The notes: generated from the sequence alone by a model not told the origin. A stretch of 64,000 nucleotides of DNA from DASPWW01 sp963841715 (GCA_963841715.1 CAWJDP010000003.1:248001-312000); one strand, 5' to 3'; positions 1 through 8,915 are shown, counted from the stretch's first letter. Numbers and translations are program-made.

Positions 1-98
1 TCCCGCTCGCTCGCAATCACACAATTGCAACCATGCTCGCTCGCTCCCGCGTCCGGGCGCGGCGGGTCTTATCCAGCAGCTATTGTGAATCGGGGCGG

Positions 99-374
99 AT
101 GTCCATTGCGAGCTCGATATTCCTGATCGCCGTCGGCGCGATCCTGCGCTACGCGGTCACATTCAACATCTCGGGCGTCGATCGCCAGGCGGTAGGCCTG
201 ATCCTGATGATCGCCGGCTTCGCCGGCCTCGGGATCTCGCTGCTGTACCAGCTGCTGGCGACGCAGAACCGTCAGAGCCGCAGCCGTGACGACCGCTACG
301 ACGCCAACTACGACGACCGGTACTACGACCGGCCGCCAAGCCCGCACGACGACCGCACCCGCCGGATGCGCTGA
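99..374 (+). CDS. Small two-helix membrane protein, DUF6458-like
   Basis: A 91-aa protein. Residues about 5-20 and 30-53 are hydrophobic and form two membrane helices. The C-terminal ~35 residues are a charged Asp/Arg/Tyr-rich tail likely in the cytoplasm. The N-terminus (MSIASSIFLIAVGAILRYAV) resembles the actinobacterial DUF6458 family, whose function is unknown. An in-frame ATG exists at 33, but the residues it would add are Arg-rich and unlike the family, so ATG 99 is preferred. It ends against the HAD phosphatase gene. The family call is from memory of its N-terminal pattern. Confidence 0.7.
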   Translation: MSIASSIFLIAVGAILRYAVTFNISGVDRQAVGLILMIAGFAGLGISLLYQLLATQNRQSRSRDDRYDANYDDRYYDRPPSPHDDRTRRMR

Positions 375-1033
375 TCGACGCGGTCGTATTCGACCTCGAC
401 GGGGTGCTGGTCGACTCCGAGGGCGTTTGGGACGAGGCGCGCAGGCAGCTCGTGCGCGAGCGCGGAGGGACCTGGACCGACGGCGCGACCCGCGAGATGA
501 TGGGCATGAGCTCGGTCGAGTGGTCCCGCTACGTCCGCGACGAGCTCGGCGTCGACGAGCGGCCCGAGCAGATCTCGGACGAGGTTGTCGAGCGACTCGA
601 GCGCCTCTACCGTGAGCGGCTGCCGCTGATCGACGGCGCGGTCGAGGCCGTGCGCAGACTCGCCGAGCGCTGGCCGCTCGGTCTCGCGACGTCGTCGAAT
701 CGCGAGGTGATCGATCTCGTGCTCAACCTGTCAGGTCTTGATATGTGCTTCGAGGTCACGGTCTCATCCGAGGAGGTCGGGCGCGGAAAGCCCGCCCCCG
801 ACGTCTACCTCGAGGTCGCGCGGAGGATGTCCGTCGCGCCGGGGGCCTGCACGGCGATCGAGGACTCACACAACGGCATCCTCTCCGCGCTCGCCGCCGG
901 GATGCACGTGATCGCGATCCCGAACCGCGAGTTCCCACCACGTGAAGCCGTGCTCGCGCGAGCCGAGGTCGTTCTTGATTCCCTCGCCGCGCTCGACGCG
1001 GACGTCGTCGAGCGTGCCGGCGCGAGCGGCTAG
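371..1033 (+). CDS. HAD-superfamily hydrolase, beta-phosphoglucomutase-like
   Basis: About 220 aa. HAD motif I is FDLDGVLVDSEG, motif II lies in LGLATSSN, motif III is the Lys of GRGKPAPDVY, and motif IV is AIEDSHNG. A cap domain lies between motifs I and II, as in beta-phosphoglucomutase-type sugar-phosphate phosphatases. The first ATG/GTG/TTG in frame is GTG 404, which lies inside motif I and would delete both catalytic Asp residues. The start is therefore most likely CTG 371, which overlaps the TGA of the upstream gene. The gene converges on recR with a 4-bp overlap. The substrate is not predictable. Confidence 0.85.
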   Translation: MIDAVVFDLDGVLVDSEGVWDEARRQLVRERGGTWTDGATREMMGMSSVEWSRYVRDELGVDERPEQISDEVVERLERLYRERLPLIDGAVEAVRRLAERWPLGLATSSNREVIDLVLNLSGLDMCFEVTVSSEEVGRGKPAPDVYLEVARRMSVAPGACTAIEDSHNGILSALAAGMHVIAIPNREFPPREAVLARAEVVLDSLAALDADVVERAGASG

Positions 1034-1626
1034 CCCTCGAGCGAGCGCCGCCCGGACAGTGCCCGGCCGAGCGTCACCTCGTCGGCGTGCTCGAGATCGG
1101 CACCGACCGGGAGCCCGCTCGCAAGCCGGGTGATCGAGACCCGGCCGCGGAGCCGCTCCGCGATGTGCAGAGCCGTCGCCTCTCCGGTCGTCGTCGGGTT
1201 CGTGGCGAGCACAATCTCGCTCACCTCGCCGTCGCTCGCGCGCGCGACGAGCTCCTCGATCCGCAGATCCTCCGGGTCGATCCCGTCGATCGGCGACAGA
1301 GCCCCGCCGAGCACGTGGTAGAGGCCGCGGTACTCGTGCGTTCGCTCGATCGGGATCACGTCCGCGGGCGCCTCGACGACGCAGATCACCGAGCGGTCGC
1401 GGCGCGTATCGGCGCAGATCTGGCATCGCGGCCCCTCGGCGAGGTTGAAGCAGACCTCGCACAGCCCGACCTTGTCCTTGACCTCGCGGATCGCGTCGGC
1501 GAGGGCGAGCGCCTCGTCGGTGTCCGCGCGCAGGATGTGGAACGCGAGCCGCTGGGCGCTGCGCTGCCCGATCCCGGGCAGGCGCGAGAGCTCGGTGATG
1601 AGGCGATTGATCGGGCCGGGGTGCAT
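1030..1626 (-). CDS. recR: Recombination protein RecR
   Basis: 198 aa, the usual RecR length. In order: helix-hairpin-helix (LSRLPGIGQRSAQRLAF, residues ~14-29), a four-Cys zinc finger (Cys56, 59, 68, 71), and a TOPRIM domain (VICVVEAPADV onward). RecR works with RecF/RecO to load RecA on gapped DNA. It is the last gene of a dnaX-ybaB-recR minus-strand operon, an arrangement conserved in many bacteria, and follows ybaB by 26 bp. Start ATG 1626 agrees with the typical N-terminus. Confidence 0.97.
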   Translation of the reverse strand: MHPGPINRLITELSRLPGIGQRSAQRLAFHILRADTDEALALADAIREVKDKVGLCEVCFNLAEGPRCQICADTRRDRSVICVVEAPADVIPIERTHEYRGLYHVLGGALSPIDGIDPEDLRIEELVARASDGEVSEIVLATNPTTTGEATALHIAERLRGRVSITRLASGLPVGADLEHADEVTLGRALSGRRSLEG

Positions 1627-1652
1627 CGCCCCGCGCTCCTCGTACTCAGGCC

Positions 1653-2024
1653 TCAGGCGCCGGGCAGTCCGCCCATGCCCGGAAGGCCGCCGGGTCCGCC
1701 GAGGCCGCCGGTGATGCCGCCCATGCGGTCGCTGGCGCGCTCCTGCGCGGCGCGGATCGCCTCGTTGACCGCCGCCATGACCATCTCCGCGAGGACCTCC
1801 GGGTCCTCGGGGTCGATCGCCTCGGGGTCGATCTTGACCTCGCGCAGCTCGAGGTCGCCGGTCATCTTCACCTTCACCATCCCCCCGCCGGCGCTCGCGT
1901 CGACGATCTCGTTCTTGAGCTCCTCCTGGGCCTTCGCCATCTCGGCCTGCATCTGCTGGACCTGCTTCATCATCGCGCCGAGGTCCATGCCGCCTGGCCC
2001 CGTCGGTCCCCCGCCCCGCGTCAT
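1653..2024 (-). CDS. ybaB: YbaB/EbfC family nucleoid-associated protein
   Basis: 123 aa. The core (MKQVQQMQAEMAKAQEEL, then the VKVKMTGDLELREVKIDPE strand region) is typical of YbaB/EbfC, a dimeric DNA-binding protein. The C-terminus is Gly/Pro/Met-rich. ATG 2024 overlaps the dnaX stop (ATGA), implying translational coupling; Met13 is an alternative start. The location between dnaX and recR is the classical context of the family and suggests a role in chromosome organisation or repair. The open frame continues upstream to 2387, but that part lies within dnaX and is a shadow. Confidence 0.95.
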   Translation of the reverse strand: MTRGGGPTGPGGMDLGAMMKQVQQMQAEMAKAQEELKNEIVDASAGGGMVKVKMTGDLELREVKIDPEAIDPEDPEVLAEMVMAAVNEAIRAAQERASDRMGGITGGLGGPGGLPGMGGLPGA

Positions 2025-3757
2025 CCTGCCTTCACCCATTCGTCGCCGTCGAACTCCTCGGCGTCGAACTCGGCCTTGATCCGCTCGATCAGCTCGTCCT
2101 CGGACAGCTCCCTCGCACCGTTCCTCGTCTCGCCTGGCTCCGGCTCGGTGTCGAGCAGGACGTACACGGGCTTGAGGCTGTGGCCGACGATCGTCTTCAC
2201 GGCGTCGGCGAAGCGCTCGCGATTCGCCTGCGCCTCCGCCTTGCGCTTGTTGAATGCCGCGCTGGGTGGGAAGCCGACCTCGAGCACCTTGCGCTCGGCG
2301 TCGATCGCGAGCGGGCGCGCGGCCTCGAACACGGCCGAGAGCAGCTCCGAGCCCGAGTCGCGAACCTGGTCGATGACCGCGGGCCAAAGCCCGGCGATGC
2401 GCTCGATGTCGACTGCATCGGCAACGGCCTGTGCAGGGCTCGCGGTCGCGGTCGCGCTCGTCCCCCCCGAGTCGAGTGTCCCGCGCTCGATCGTCGGTGC
2501 GCCCTCGGGCTCGGGAGGCTCGATCGCCGCCTCCGGGGCCGACTCGGGCGAGCCCGGCGAAGGTGCGTCCGGCGCGTTCGCCGGTGCGGGAGCCGCCGGG
2601 GCGTCGACCCCGTCGAGCCGGCGCTCGAGTCTCTCGATCCGCTCCGCCAGCGCCTCGGGCCGCGGGTCGAGGTCGGGGCGGGCGGCCTTCAGCAGCGCCA
2701 GCTCGACCGTCATCCGGTCGTCGTCGCCCTCGCGGATCGCGCTCAGCGCCGCCGAGAGCTCGTCGATCGAGCGCACCAGCGTCGCGTCGAGCAGCCGGGC
2801 GGACTGCTCGCGCAGGCGCTCGTCCTGGGCGGCGGTGACCGCGAAGGCGTCCGGGACCGTGCCCGCGGTGCGAATCACGAGCAGGTGACGCAGGTGCGCG
2901 ATCAAATCGCGGGCGAACTGGGTCGCGTCGCGCCCCGATGCGGACAGCCGCTCGATCACCGCGAGCGCCGCGCGCCCGTCGGCGTCGGCGATCGCGTCCG
3001 CCGCGGCGAAGATCAGCTCAGCGTCAGCGACGCCGAGGATCGCGAACACGTCGTCGCTCGCGACCTCGTTGCCGCCGTAGGAGACGAGCTGGTCGAGCGT
3101 CCCGAGCGCATCGCGAAAGCTCCCGTTGGCGGCGCGGGCGATCGCCCCCACGGCGCCGTCGTCGATCTCGATCCGCTCCGAGCCGGAGACGCGCCGCAGC
3201 ACCTCGGCGATCTGCTGCAGCGACGGGCGCGCGAAGTCGAACCGCTGGCAGCGGTCGACGATCGTGGGCATCACCTTGTGCGCCTCGGTCGTCGCGAGCA
3301 CGAAGACGGTGTTCGGAGGCGGCTCCTCGAGCGTCTTCAGGAACGCGTTCCACGCCTCGCGGGTCAGCATGTGCGCCTCGTCGATGATGTAGACCTTCCA
3401 CCGCCCCGCCGCGGGCACGTAGCCAACGCGCTCGCGAAGCTCGCGGATGTCGTCGACCGAGCGGTTCGAGGCGGCATCCATCTCGATCACGTCGAGGGAG
3501 GTGCCGTTGGCGATCGTGAGGCAGGACTCGCACTTGCCGCACGGCGTCACCGTCGGCCCGTTGACGCAGTTCAGCGACCGGGCGAGGATCTTCGCCATCG
3601 ACGTCTTTCCGGTCCCGCGCGAGCCGACGAACAGGTACGCGTGATGGACGCGGTCGCGCTCGACGGCGTTGCGGAGCGTGCGCACGACGTGCTCCTGCCC
3701 GACGACCTCGTCGAACGATTGCGGGCGATGGCGACGGTAGAGCGAGGCCTCGGGCAC
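2021..3757 (-). CDS. dnaX: DNA polymerase III subunit gamma/tau
   Basis: 578 aa. An AAA+ clamp-loader ATPase with Walker A GSRGTGKT (residues 45-52), zinc-binding Cys64/73/76/79, a DEAH Walker B (126-129) and the conserved EEPPPNTVFVLATTE segment. A Pro/Ala/Glu-rich linker (about 385-440) leads to a C-terminal domain like that of tau, which contacts the polymerase. The protein loads the beta clamp at the replication fork. It is the first gene of the dnaX-ybaB-recR operon. No ribosomal-slippage poly-A run was noticed that would generate gamma. Confidence 0.97.
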   Translation of the reverse strand: MPEASLYRRHRPQSFDEVVGQEHVVRTLRNAVERDRVHHAYLFVGSRGTGKTSMAKILARSLNCVNGPTVTPCGKCESCLTIANGTSLDVIEMDAASNRSVDDIRELRERVGYVPAAGRWKVYIIDEAHMLTREAWNAFLKTLEEPPPNTVFVLATTEAHKVMPTIVDRCQRFDFARPSLQQIAEVLRRVSGSERIEIDDGAVGAIARAANGSFRDALGTLDQLVSYGGNEVASDDVFAILGVADAELIFAAADAIADADGRAALAVIERLSASGRDATQFARDLIAHLRHLLVIRTAGTVPDAFAVTAAQDERLREQSARLLDATLVRSIDELSAALSAIREGDDDRMTVELALLKAARPDLDPRPEALAERIERLERRLDGVDAPAAPAPANAPDAPSPGSPESAPEAAIEPPEPEGAPTIERGTLDSGGTSATATASPAQAVADAVDIERIAGLWPAVIDQVRDSGSELLSAVFEAARPLAIDAERKVLEVGFPPSAAFNKRKAEAQANRERFADAVKTIVGHSLKPVYVLLDTEPEPGETRNGARELSEDELIERIKAEFDAEEFDGDEWVKAG

Positions 3758-3912
3758 TGGACGGCCAGTCTAGCCCGCACCCCGGCGTGGCCTCGGATTA
3801 GACTCAGCCCGCTCGCTGCGCGAACCATCTCTGGTTTCGTGCCCACGCCACGCTCGCGGGGGACGATAGAAGAGGCCTTTGCGGATTTTCGCCGCGGTAC
3901 TGTCCCGGCGCG

Positions 3913-5406
3913 ATGCGACGCGCCATCTATCCCTTCGCATGCATCGCCGTCGGCGGGCTCGCGATCTGGCTCGCCTTCGGCCACGGCTACGCGAACTACG
4001 ACACCTTCTATGCGCTGCTGTGGGGAGACGAGATCTCGCACGGCCAGACGCCCGACTACGGGGCGCCGCTACCCCCGACCCCGCACCCGCTCGCGACGAT
4101 CGTCGGCGTCGTCCTCGCCCCGCTCGGCCCGGGCGCGGCGGAGGGGATCATCGTCGCGATCTCGTTCCTGTGCCTCGCCGCAATCGTCTACCTCACCTAC
4201 CGGCTCGGCGCAAGCTGGTTCAACCCCTGGATCGGGCTGCTCGCCGCGGCGATCGTCCTCACCCGCCAGCCGATCGTCCTTTTCACGTCGGTCTCCTACG
4301 TCGACATCCCCTACGCCGCGCTCGTGCTCGGCGCGCTCGCGATCGAGACGCGCCGGACCCGCGCCGGATGGCCGGTCCTCGCGCTGTTGGCGCTCGCGGG
4401 GCTGATCCGGCCGGAGGCGTGGCTGTTCTCGGCCGCGTACCTGATCTATCTCGCGTACAGCGATCCCGAGCGTCCACGTGACGACGGCTTCCTCGCCCCC
4501 GCGCTCGCGTTCATCCGCCGGCGCGAGCTCGCGCCCCTGCTCGCGATCGCCGCCTCGGCGCCGGTGCTGTGGGCGCTGTACGACCTGATCATCACCGGGG
4601 ACCCGCTGTACTCGCTCACCGGGACCCAGAACACGGTGTCGATGCTGCAACGCGACACCGGTTTCGTCGACGCGATCCTCTACGGCCCGCAACGGCTCGG
4701 CGAGATCGTCCGCGAGCCGGTGCTCGTCGGCGCGGTCGGCGGCGGCGTCCTGACGCTCGCGTTCCTGCGGCCCCGCGCGGTCCTCGGAGCCGCCGCCGGC
4801 GCGGTCGCGCTGCTCGCCTTCCTCATCCTCGCCACGGCCGGGATCGCGGTGATCACCCGCTACATGCTGATCGTCGCCGTGATCGTGATCATCTTCGCCG
4901 CCGCCGGGGTGCTGGGATGGCTGGAGCTGCCGCGCGAGCATCCGTGGCGGAGACGGTGGATCGCTTTCGGGGTCTTCGTCGCGCTCCTGTTCGTCGTCTT
5001 CGGGCCGATCCAGGTCCAGCGCCTGTCCGACCTTCGCAGCGCGATCGCCTTCGAGCAGGGCGTCCGCGACGACCTCAAGGGGTTCACGGACGCTGACTAC
5101 TTCCACAGGGGCTGCGAGCCGATCTCGGTTCCGAACCACCGCCCGGTGCCGCTGCTCGCGCTGTGGCTAGACCGCCGCCCCTCGAACATCGTCACCGCCG
5201 TGCGGGAGGTGGACGACCATCTCGTCCGCGTCCATCCCCGCCACGGGTACTACCTCGACCCGGCGACGAAGCGCGTCGAGCGGGACTACGTGCTCGATCC
5301 CAACGACCCGGGCGCGCTCAGCGCCAATGTCCCGCGGCGATTCAGGCTCACGGCGCGAAACGCCTCCTGGAAGCTCTACTCGCGCTGCCGCCCGCGGGCG
5401 AACTGA
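3913..5406 (+). CDS. Polytopic membrane protein, GT-C glycosyltransferase-like
   Basis: 497 aa with about ten hydrophobic segments across the first ~360 residues and a soluble C-terminal domain. The N-terminal external loop contains NYDTFYALLWGDEISHGQTP, with acidic residues placed as in GT-C glycosyltransferases of the ArnT/PMT type, which use polyprenyl-phosphate sugars at the outer membrane face. The LIRPEAW motif after a helix also fits this class. The donor and acceptor are unknown. It is transcribed divergently from dnaX across a 155-bp gap. Confidence 0.7.
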   Translation: MRRAIYPFACIAVGGLAIWLAFGHGYANYDTFYALLWGDEISHGQTPDYGAPLPPTPHPLATIVGVVLAPLGPGAAEGIIVAISFLCLAAIVYLTYRLGASWFNPWIGLLAAAIVLTRQPIVLFTSVSYVDIPYAALVLGALAIETRRTRAGWPVLALLALAGLIRPEAWLFSAAYLIYLAYSDPERPRDDGFLAPALAFIRRRELAPLLAIAASAPVLWALYDLIITGDPLYSLTGTQNTVSMLQRDTGFVDAILYGPQRLGEIVREPVLVGAVGGGVLTLAFLRPRAVLGAAAGAVALLAFLILATAGIAVITRYMLIVAVIVIIFAAAGVLGWLELPREHPWRRRWIAFGVFVALLFVVFGPIQVQRLSDLRSAIAFEQGVRDDLKGFTDADYFHRGCEPISVPNHRPVPLLALWLDRRPSNIVTAVREVDDHLVRVHPRHGYYLDPATKRVERDYVLDPNDPGALSANVPRRFRLTARNASWKLYSRCRPRAN

Positions 5407-5445
5407 CCCAGGGCGCGGTGAACCGTTGCGCCGCTAATGAATTGC

Positions 5446-5451
5446 TAATAC
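5446..5451 (+). promoter_or_regulatory. Candidate -10 element of a leaderless promoter
   Basis: TAATAC lies 4 bp upstream of the GTG at 5455, in a locally AT-rich stretch of otherwise GC-rich DNA. No Shine-Dalgarno is evident before that GTG, so a leaderless transcript is plausible. No convincing -35 hexamer is seen at the expected spacing. Confidence 0.3.
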
Positions 5452-5454
5452 TCT

Positions 5455-6147
5455 GTGACGGACGGATCAGAGCCGGGATCCGCCGCGGGACGCTCGCGGA
5501 CCCCCGCCGAGATCGATTTGGCACGCGCAAGGACGACAATCGCGACCGCACTCGCGCTCGGCGCGCTCGCCGCGCCGGTGATCGCCGCTCCCGCGAGCGC
5601 GCGCAAGATGGTCAGCACACAGCTCGGCAAGCACCTCTGCCGCACGAGCGGCGGCGGCAAGATCGTCAAGATCCCGGGCTTCCCCGGGGAGAAGATCGAC
5701 CGGCGCCTGCTCCCCGACATCCACTGGATGGTCAAGAAGTACCACGTGTTCATCACCGACGGCTACTCGACTTCCGGGATCCACGCCTCGGGGGGCGAGC
5801 ACCCGATCGGGCTCGCGACCGACCTCGTGCCGTACAAGCAGAAGGGCGGAAGCTGGGACACGGTCGCGTCACTGCACCGGCTCGCGGAGCCGAAGCAGAA
5901 CCATCCCAAGGCGCCGTGGCGCTGGGTGGGCTGGAACGGCGATCCGGGTCACGGCCGCGGCAACCACCTCCACCTCTCGTGGTCGCACAACGCGCACACG
6001 AAGTTCGGTCACCCGGCGAAGGTCGTGTACACGCGCAAGTGCCCCGACGGGATCGCGGCCGGCGGCCAGAGCGGCGGGATCGACTCCCAAAAGCGCGCGG
6101 CGAAGCTGCCGGCACGCGTCTACCGCGGTCCCGCGAACGACCTCTGA
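5455..6147 (+). CDS. Exported M15-like (D-Ala-D-Ala carboxypeptidase-fold) protein
   Basis: 230 aa. A signal-type hydrophobic segment (TIATALALGALAAPVIAAPASA, about residues 28-49, ending in an AxA-type site) is followed by a domain with EHPIGLATDLVP (His116, Asp123) and GNHLHLSW (His171, His173). These match the HxxGxAxD and HxH zinc-ligand pattern of M15 peptidases. Cell-wall peptide cleavage is the likely role, but the substrate is inferred. The gene follows the GT-C-like gene by 48 bp and may have its own promoter. Confidence 0.7.
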   Translation: MTDGSEPGSAAGRSRTPAEIDLARARTTIATALALGALAAPVIAAPASARKMVSTQLGKHLCRTSGGGKIVKIPGFPGEKIDRRLLPDIHWMVKKYHVFITDGYSTSGIHASGGEHPIGLATDLVPYKQKGGSWDTVASLHRLAEPKQNHPKAPWRWVGWNGDPGHGRGNHLHLSWSHNAHTKFGHPAKVVYTRKCPDGIAAGGQSGGIDSQKRAAKLPARVYRGPANDL

Positions 6148-6280
6148 CCGCTAGGGTCGGCCCGTAGCGGCCGCCCTCCAACTCCTCGCCGTAGCCGCAG
6201 CCGGGGCGGCCGCCGGCGCGTCGAATGCGCTCGCGGGCGGCGGCTCGCTGATCACCTACCCGACCCTGCTTGCGCTCGGC

Positions 6281-6919
6281 GTGCCGCCGCTGTCGGCGAA
6301 CGTCACGAACACGGTCGGGCTGGTGCCCGGAGCAGTCGGCGGCTCGCTCACCTACGCCGACCTGCTCCGCGACCGCGCGCGGCGGATCGCGCGGCTCGCG
6401 GTCCCGGCGCTGCTCGGCGCCGCGTGCGGCACCGTGCTGCTGCTCGAGACGCCTGGGCGAACGTTCGAGCTCATCGTCCCGGTCCTGATCGCGATCTCGT
6501 GTCTGCTGCTGCTGGCGCAGCCGCGGCTCGTACCGCGGATCGAGCACGCCGGCAACGAGCGCTCGCCGCTGCTGTTCGCCGGGCTCATCGGGACCGGCGC
6601 CTACGCGGCCTACTTCGGCTCCGCGGCGAGCATCCTCCTGATCGCGGTGCTCGGGATCTTCGTCCCCGAGCCAATCCAGCGCCTGAACGGGTTCAAGATC
6701 CTGCTGATGGGGATGATGAACGCGCTAGCGGCGATCGCGTACGCGTTCCTCGCCCCGGTCGTGTGGCGCTACGTGGCCGTGCTCACGCTCGCGTCGCTGC
6801 TCGGCGGGGCCGGCGGGGCGAAGCTCGCGCGGGCGATCTCGGGGGAGGCGCTGCGGGTGACGATCGCGTGCGCGGGCCTGGTCGTCGCGGTGGTGGTCGG
6901 AATCTCGGTCTACGGGTGA
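6281..6919 (+). CDS. TauE/SafE (DUF81) family permease, N-terminus extends upstream
   Basis: The frame from GTG 6281 gives 212 aa with about seven hydrophobic segments, typical of TauE/SafE anion permeases. The conserved first helix and the phrase NALAGGGSLITYPTLL are encoded in the same frame upstream, from about 6164 to 6280. No ATG, GTG or TTG occurs there before the in-frame TAG at 6152. The true start is therefore non-standard, or a base change has removed it. Substrate (sulfite, sulfonate or another organic anion) cannot be told. Confidence 0.75.
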   Translation: MPPLSANVTNTVGLVPGAVGGSLTYADLLRDRARRIARLAVPALLGAACGTVLLLETPGRTFELIVPVLIAISCLLLLAQPRLVPRIEHAGNERSPLLFAGLIGTGAYAAYFGSAASILLIAVLGIFVPEPIQRLNGFKILLMGMMNALAAIAYAFLAPVVWRYVAVLTLASLLGGAGGAKLARAISGEALRVTIACAGLVVAVVVGISVYG

Positions 6920-7260
6920 CTGGGTGATCGTGCGCCGGACGCCAATATCTCAGTGAGGTGAAGCGGGGGATCACAGTTGCGTTCTTGACGTGGCTCGCGT
7001 TGCGCTTCACGCTGCTGTGGACCGATGCCCGCAGGAGAACGGGCAGGGCACGCGGTTCGAGCGCGTGGTCAACGCGACCGGCGGCCCAGCGCGGGGCGAC
7101 ACGCGCAGCAGTTCAGTGCGGGTGAGGCGCTTAACCCGAGCGACACCCCGGTGACGGGCAGCTCGATCGCGGGGAACCGGCACAACGCGGGGGGGATATA
7201 TGGACCGTGCGGTCCCGTCCTCGAGAGTGGTCCCCGGGCGTTGCCGCCGTGGCTGGCTCG
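6920..7260. other. Intergenic region without a supported gene
   Basis: Between the TauE permease and the SRP RNA gene. A GTG at 6958 opens a 56-codon frame with one hydrophobic stretch and an Arg-rich tail; it has no recognisable similarity and no convincing ribosome binding site, so it is not called. Confidence 0.4.
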
Positions 7261-7357
7261 GGCCAGGCTGATCCGCATCACATGCCGGCTACCGCTTAAG
7301 GCTGCTTCCTTCCGGACCTGACCTGGTTCACGGGCCTGCATTGCGCGGGACCTGGCC
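7261..7357 (-). ncRNA. ffs: Bacterial signal recognition particle 4.5S RNA
   Basis: Read on the minus strand, the region contains the hallmark SRP domain IV core CAGGTCCGGAAGGAAGCAGC (near 7302-7322) with the GGAA tetraloop and asymmetric loop. The 5' end GGCCAGG (7351-7357) pairs with the 3' end CCTGGCC (7261-7267), closing a hairpin of about 97 nt. This is the small SRP RNA that binds Ffh and targets membrane proteins. Exact ends are inferred from the terminal stem and could extend a few bases. Confidence 0.93.
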
Positions 7358-7511
7358 GTCAACGCCGCCCGCGGCGGACGGGCCCCGATGGCCACGGCCC
7401 CTCAGACGGGTGTTCGGCCCCGCTAGAGCGGATTGCGGGTACAGGGCACCGCTAATTCCCCGCCTAGCACGGTCCGTGGACCATCGTAGCGCCGCGCGTA
7501 CCATTGGACGC

Positions 7512-8135
7512 GTGACCGCGTCGGCTCCGTGGCAGATATCGGGCACCTACCTGGAGTCGTGCAACTGCGAAGCGATCTGCCCCTGCCGGACGATCGGCGG
7601 GCGCGCCGGCGGTCGCTCGACCTACGGCATCTGCCTCGGCGCTCTGTCGTGGGCGATCGAGGAGGGCGGCGCCGACGGCGTCGACCTCGCGGGCCTGGGG
7701 GTCGTCCTCGCCAGCCGCTACGACGACGACGAGCCGGGCTCGCCGTGGAGCTTCATCCTCTATCTCGACGAGCGCGCGGACGAGGATCAGCTCAGAGCAC
7801 TCGAGGACGTCTTCCTCGGCCGGCTCGGCGGCACCCCGCAGAAGCAGTTCCCCTGGGTGTGGAAGCAGAGCGACCTGCTCGGGGTCGAGCGCGCGGCGAT
7901 CGAGATCGATCATTCGCCCGGCCGCGGCTGGTTCCGCGCCGGAGCGAAGGTCAGCGTTCGGATCCGCGAGCCGGTCCCGAAGCAGGAGGTCGTTACCTGC
8001 GTGATCCCGGGGCATCATCGCGACGGCCGCGAGATGTACGCGGACCTGCTCAGCGTCGATGACGGCCCGCTCGAGTTCGAGCTCGAGGGGTCGTGCGGCT
8101 ACGAGGCGAGCTTCAGCTACTCGTCGAGCGACTGA
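7512..8135 (+). CDS. DUF1326 domain-containing protein
   Basis: 207 aa from GTG 7512. The N-terminus has the clustered cysteines of DUF1326 (SGTYLESCNCEAICPCR: Cys17, 19, 23, 25), followed by a GxxxGxC region and a C-terminal beta-rich part. The family is of unknown function; the Cys cluster suggests metal binding. The frame is open further upstream to 7341, but that portion overlaps the SRP RNA gene on the other strand, so the later start is chosen. It is followed after 32 bp by a GST-like gene on the same strand. Confidence 0.88.
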   Translation: MTASAPWQISGTYLESCNCEAICPCRTIGGRAGGRSTYGICLGALSWAIEEGGADGVDLAGLGVVLASRYDDDEPGSPWSFILYLDERADEDQLRALEDVFLGRLGGTPQKQFPWVWKQSDLLGVERAAIEIDHSPGRGWFRAGAKVSVRIREPVPKQEVVTCVIPGHHRDGREMYADLLSVDDGPLEFELEGSCGYEASFSYSSSD

Positions 8136-8167
8136 TAGCCACCAGGTCCAGCGACTAGGGTTCCCGC

Positions 8168-8911
8168 GTGGCCGCGAAGCTCTACTCGATGTCGCTCTCT
8201 CACCCCTCGCAGGCCGCGCGGCTGATGCTCGAGCGCAAGGGGATCGACCACGACGTCGTCGAGATCCTGCCCGGGCTGCAGCCGGTGCGCGTGCGCGCGG
8301 CCGGCTTTCGCGGCCCGACCGTCCCGGCGCTGAAGATCGACGGGCGCAGGATCCAGGGCTCGCTCGAGATCGCGCGCACGCTCGAGGAGCTCCAGCCCGA
8401 GCCGCCGCTTTACCCGTCGGATCCGGGTCGGCGCCGCGCCGTCGAGGAGGCGGAGCGCTGGGGAGAGGCCGTGCTGCAGCCGGTGCCGCGGAGGATTTTC
8501 CGCTGGGGAACCGTTCACGGGACCGAGATCCGGCGGTGGATCGCGGCCGACGTGGTCGGAATGCCGCTGCCGGGCCTCGCCGCGCGCGCGAACGCCCCGG
8601 TCGCGTGGGCAATGGCGCGCCAGGCGGATGTGAGCGATGATGCGATCCGCCGCGACGTCGAAACGCTGCCGGCCCTGCTCGATCACGTCGACGAGCTGAT
8701 CGGCGAGCGGACGATCGGCGGCGGTGAGCCGAACGCCGCCGACTTCCAGATCGCGACCACCGTCCGCGTGTTCCTCGGCTACGAGGACCTGCGCTCCCTG
8801 GTCGAGGGCCGTCCGTGCGCCGAGCTCGCGATGCGGATCCTGCCCGAGTACCCGGGGCCGGTCCCCGCGTTCGTGCCGCGGGACTGGATCCCCGCCGCCG
8901 TGACCGCTTAG
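8168..8911 (+). CDS. Glutathione S-transferase-like protein
   Basis: 247 aa from GTG 8168. An N-terminal thioredoxin-like domain (AKLYSMSLSHPSQAARLMLERKG, then VPALKIDGRRIQGSLEIARTL, containing the cis-Pro and the ES-like thiol-binding turn) is followed by an all-helical C-terminal GST domain. Actinobacteria mostly lack glutathione, so the thiol used is uncertain; mycothiol or another thiol is possible. It is convergent with the yqgE-like gene, with only 4 bp between the stop codons. Confidence 0.82.
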   Translation: MAAKLYSMSLSHPSQAARLMLERKGIDHDVVEILPGLQPVRVRAAGFRGPTVPALKIDGRRIQGSLEIARTLEELQPEPPLYPSDPGRRRAVEEAERWGEAVLQPVPRRIFRWGTVHGTEIRRWIAADVVGMPLPGLAARANAPVAWAMARQADVSDDAIRRDVETLPALLDHVDELIGERTIGGGEPNAADFQIATTVRVFLGYEDLRSLVEGRPCAELAMRILPEYPGPVPAFVPRDWIPAAVTA

Positions 8912-8915
8912 CTGC

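Noticed and set aside
2180..4405. Long Arg/Ala/Gly-rich open frame opposite dnaX
   Set aside because: GC-rich antisense shadow of dnaX; it has no recognised motifs and overlaps the N-terminus of a real gene.
6958..7128. 56-codon frame with one hydrophobic stretch
   Set aside because: No ribosome binding site, no similarity and an Arg-rich tail; insufficient support.
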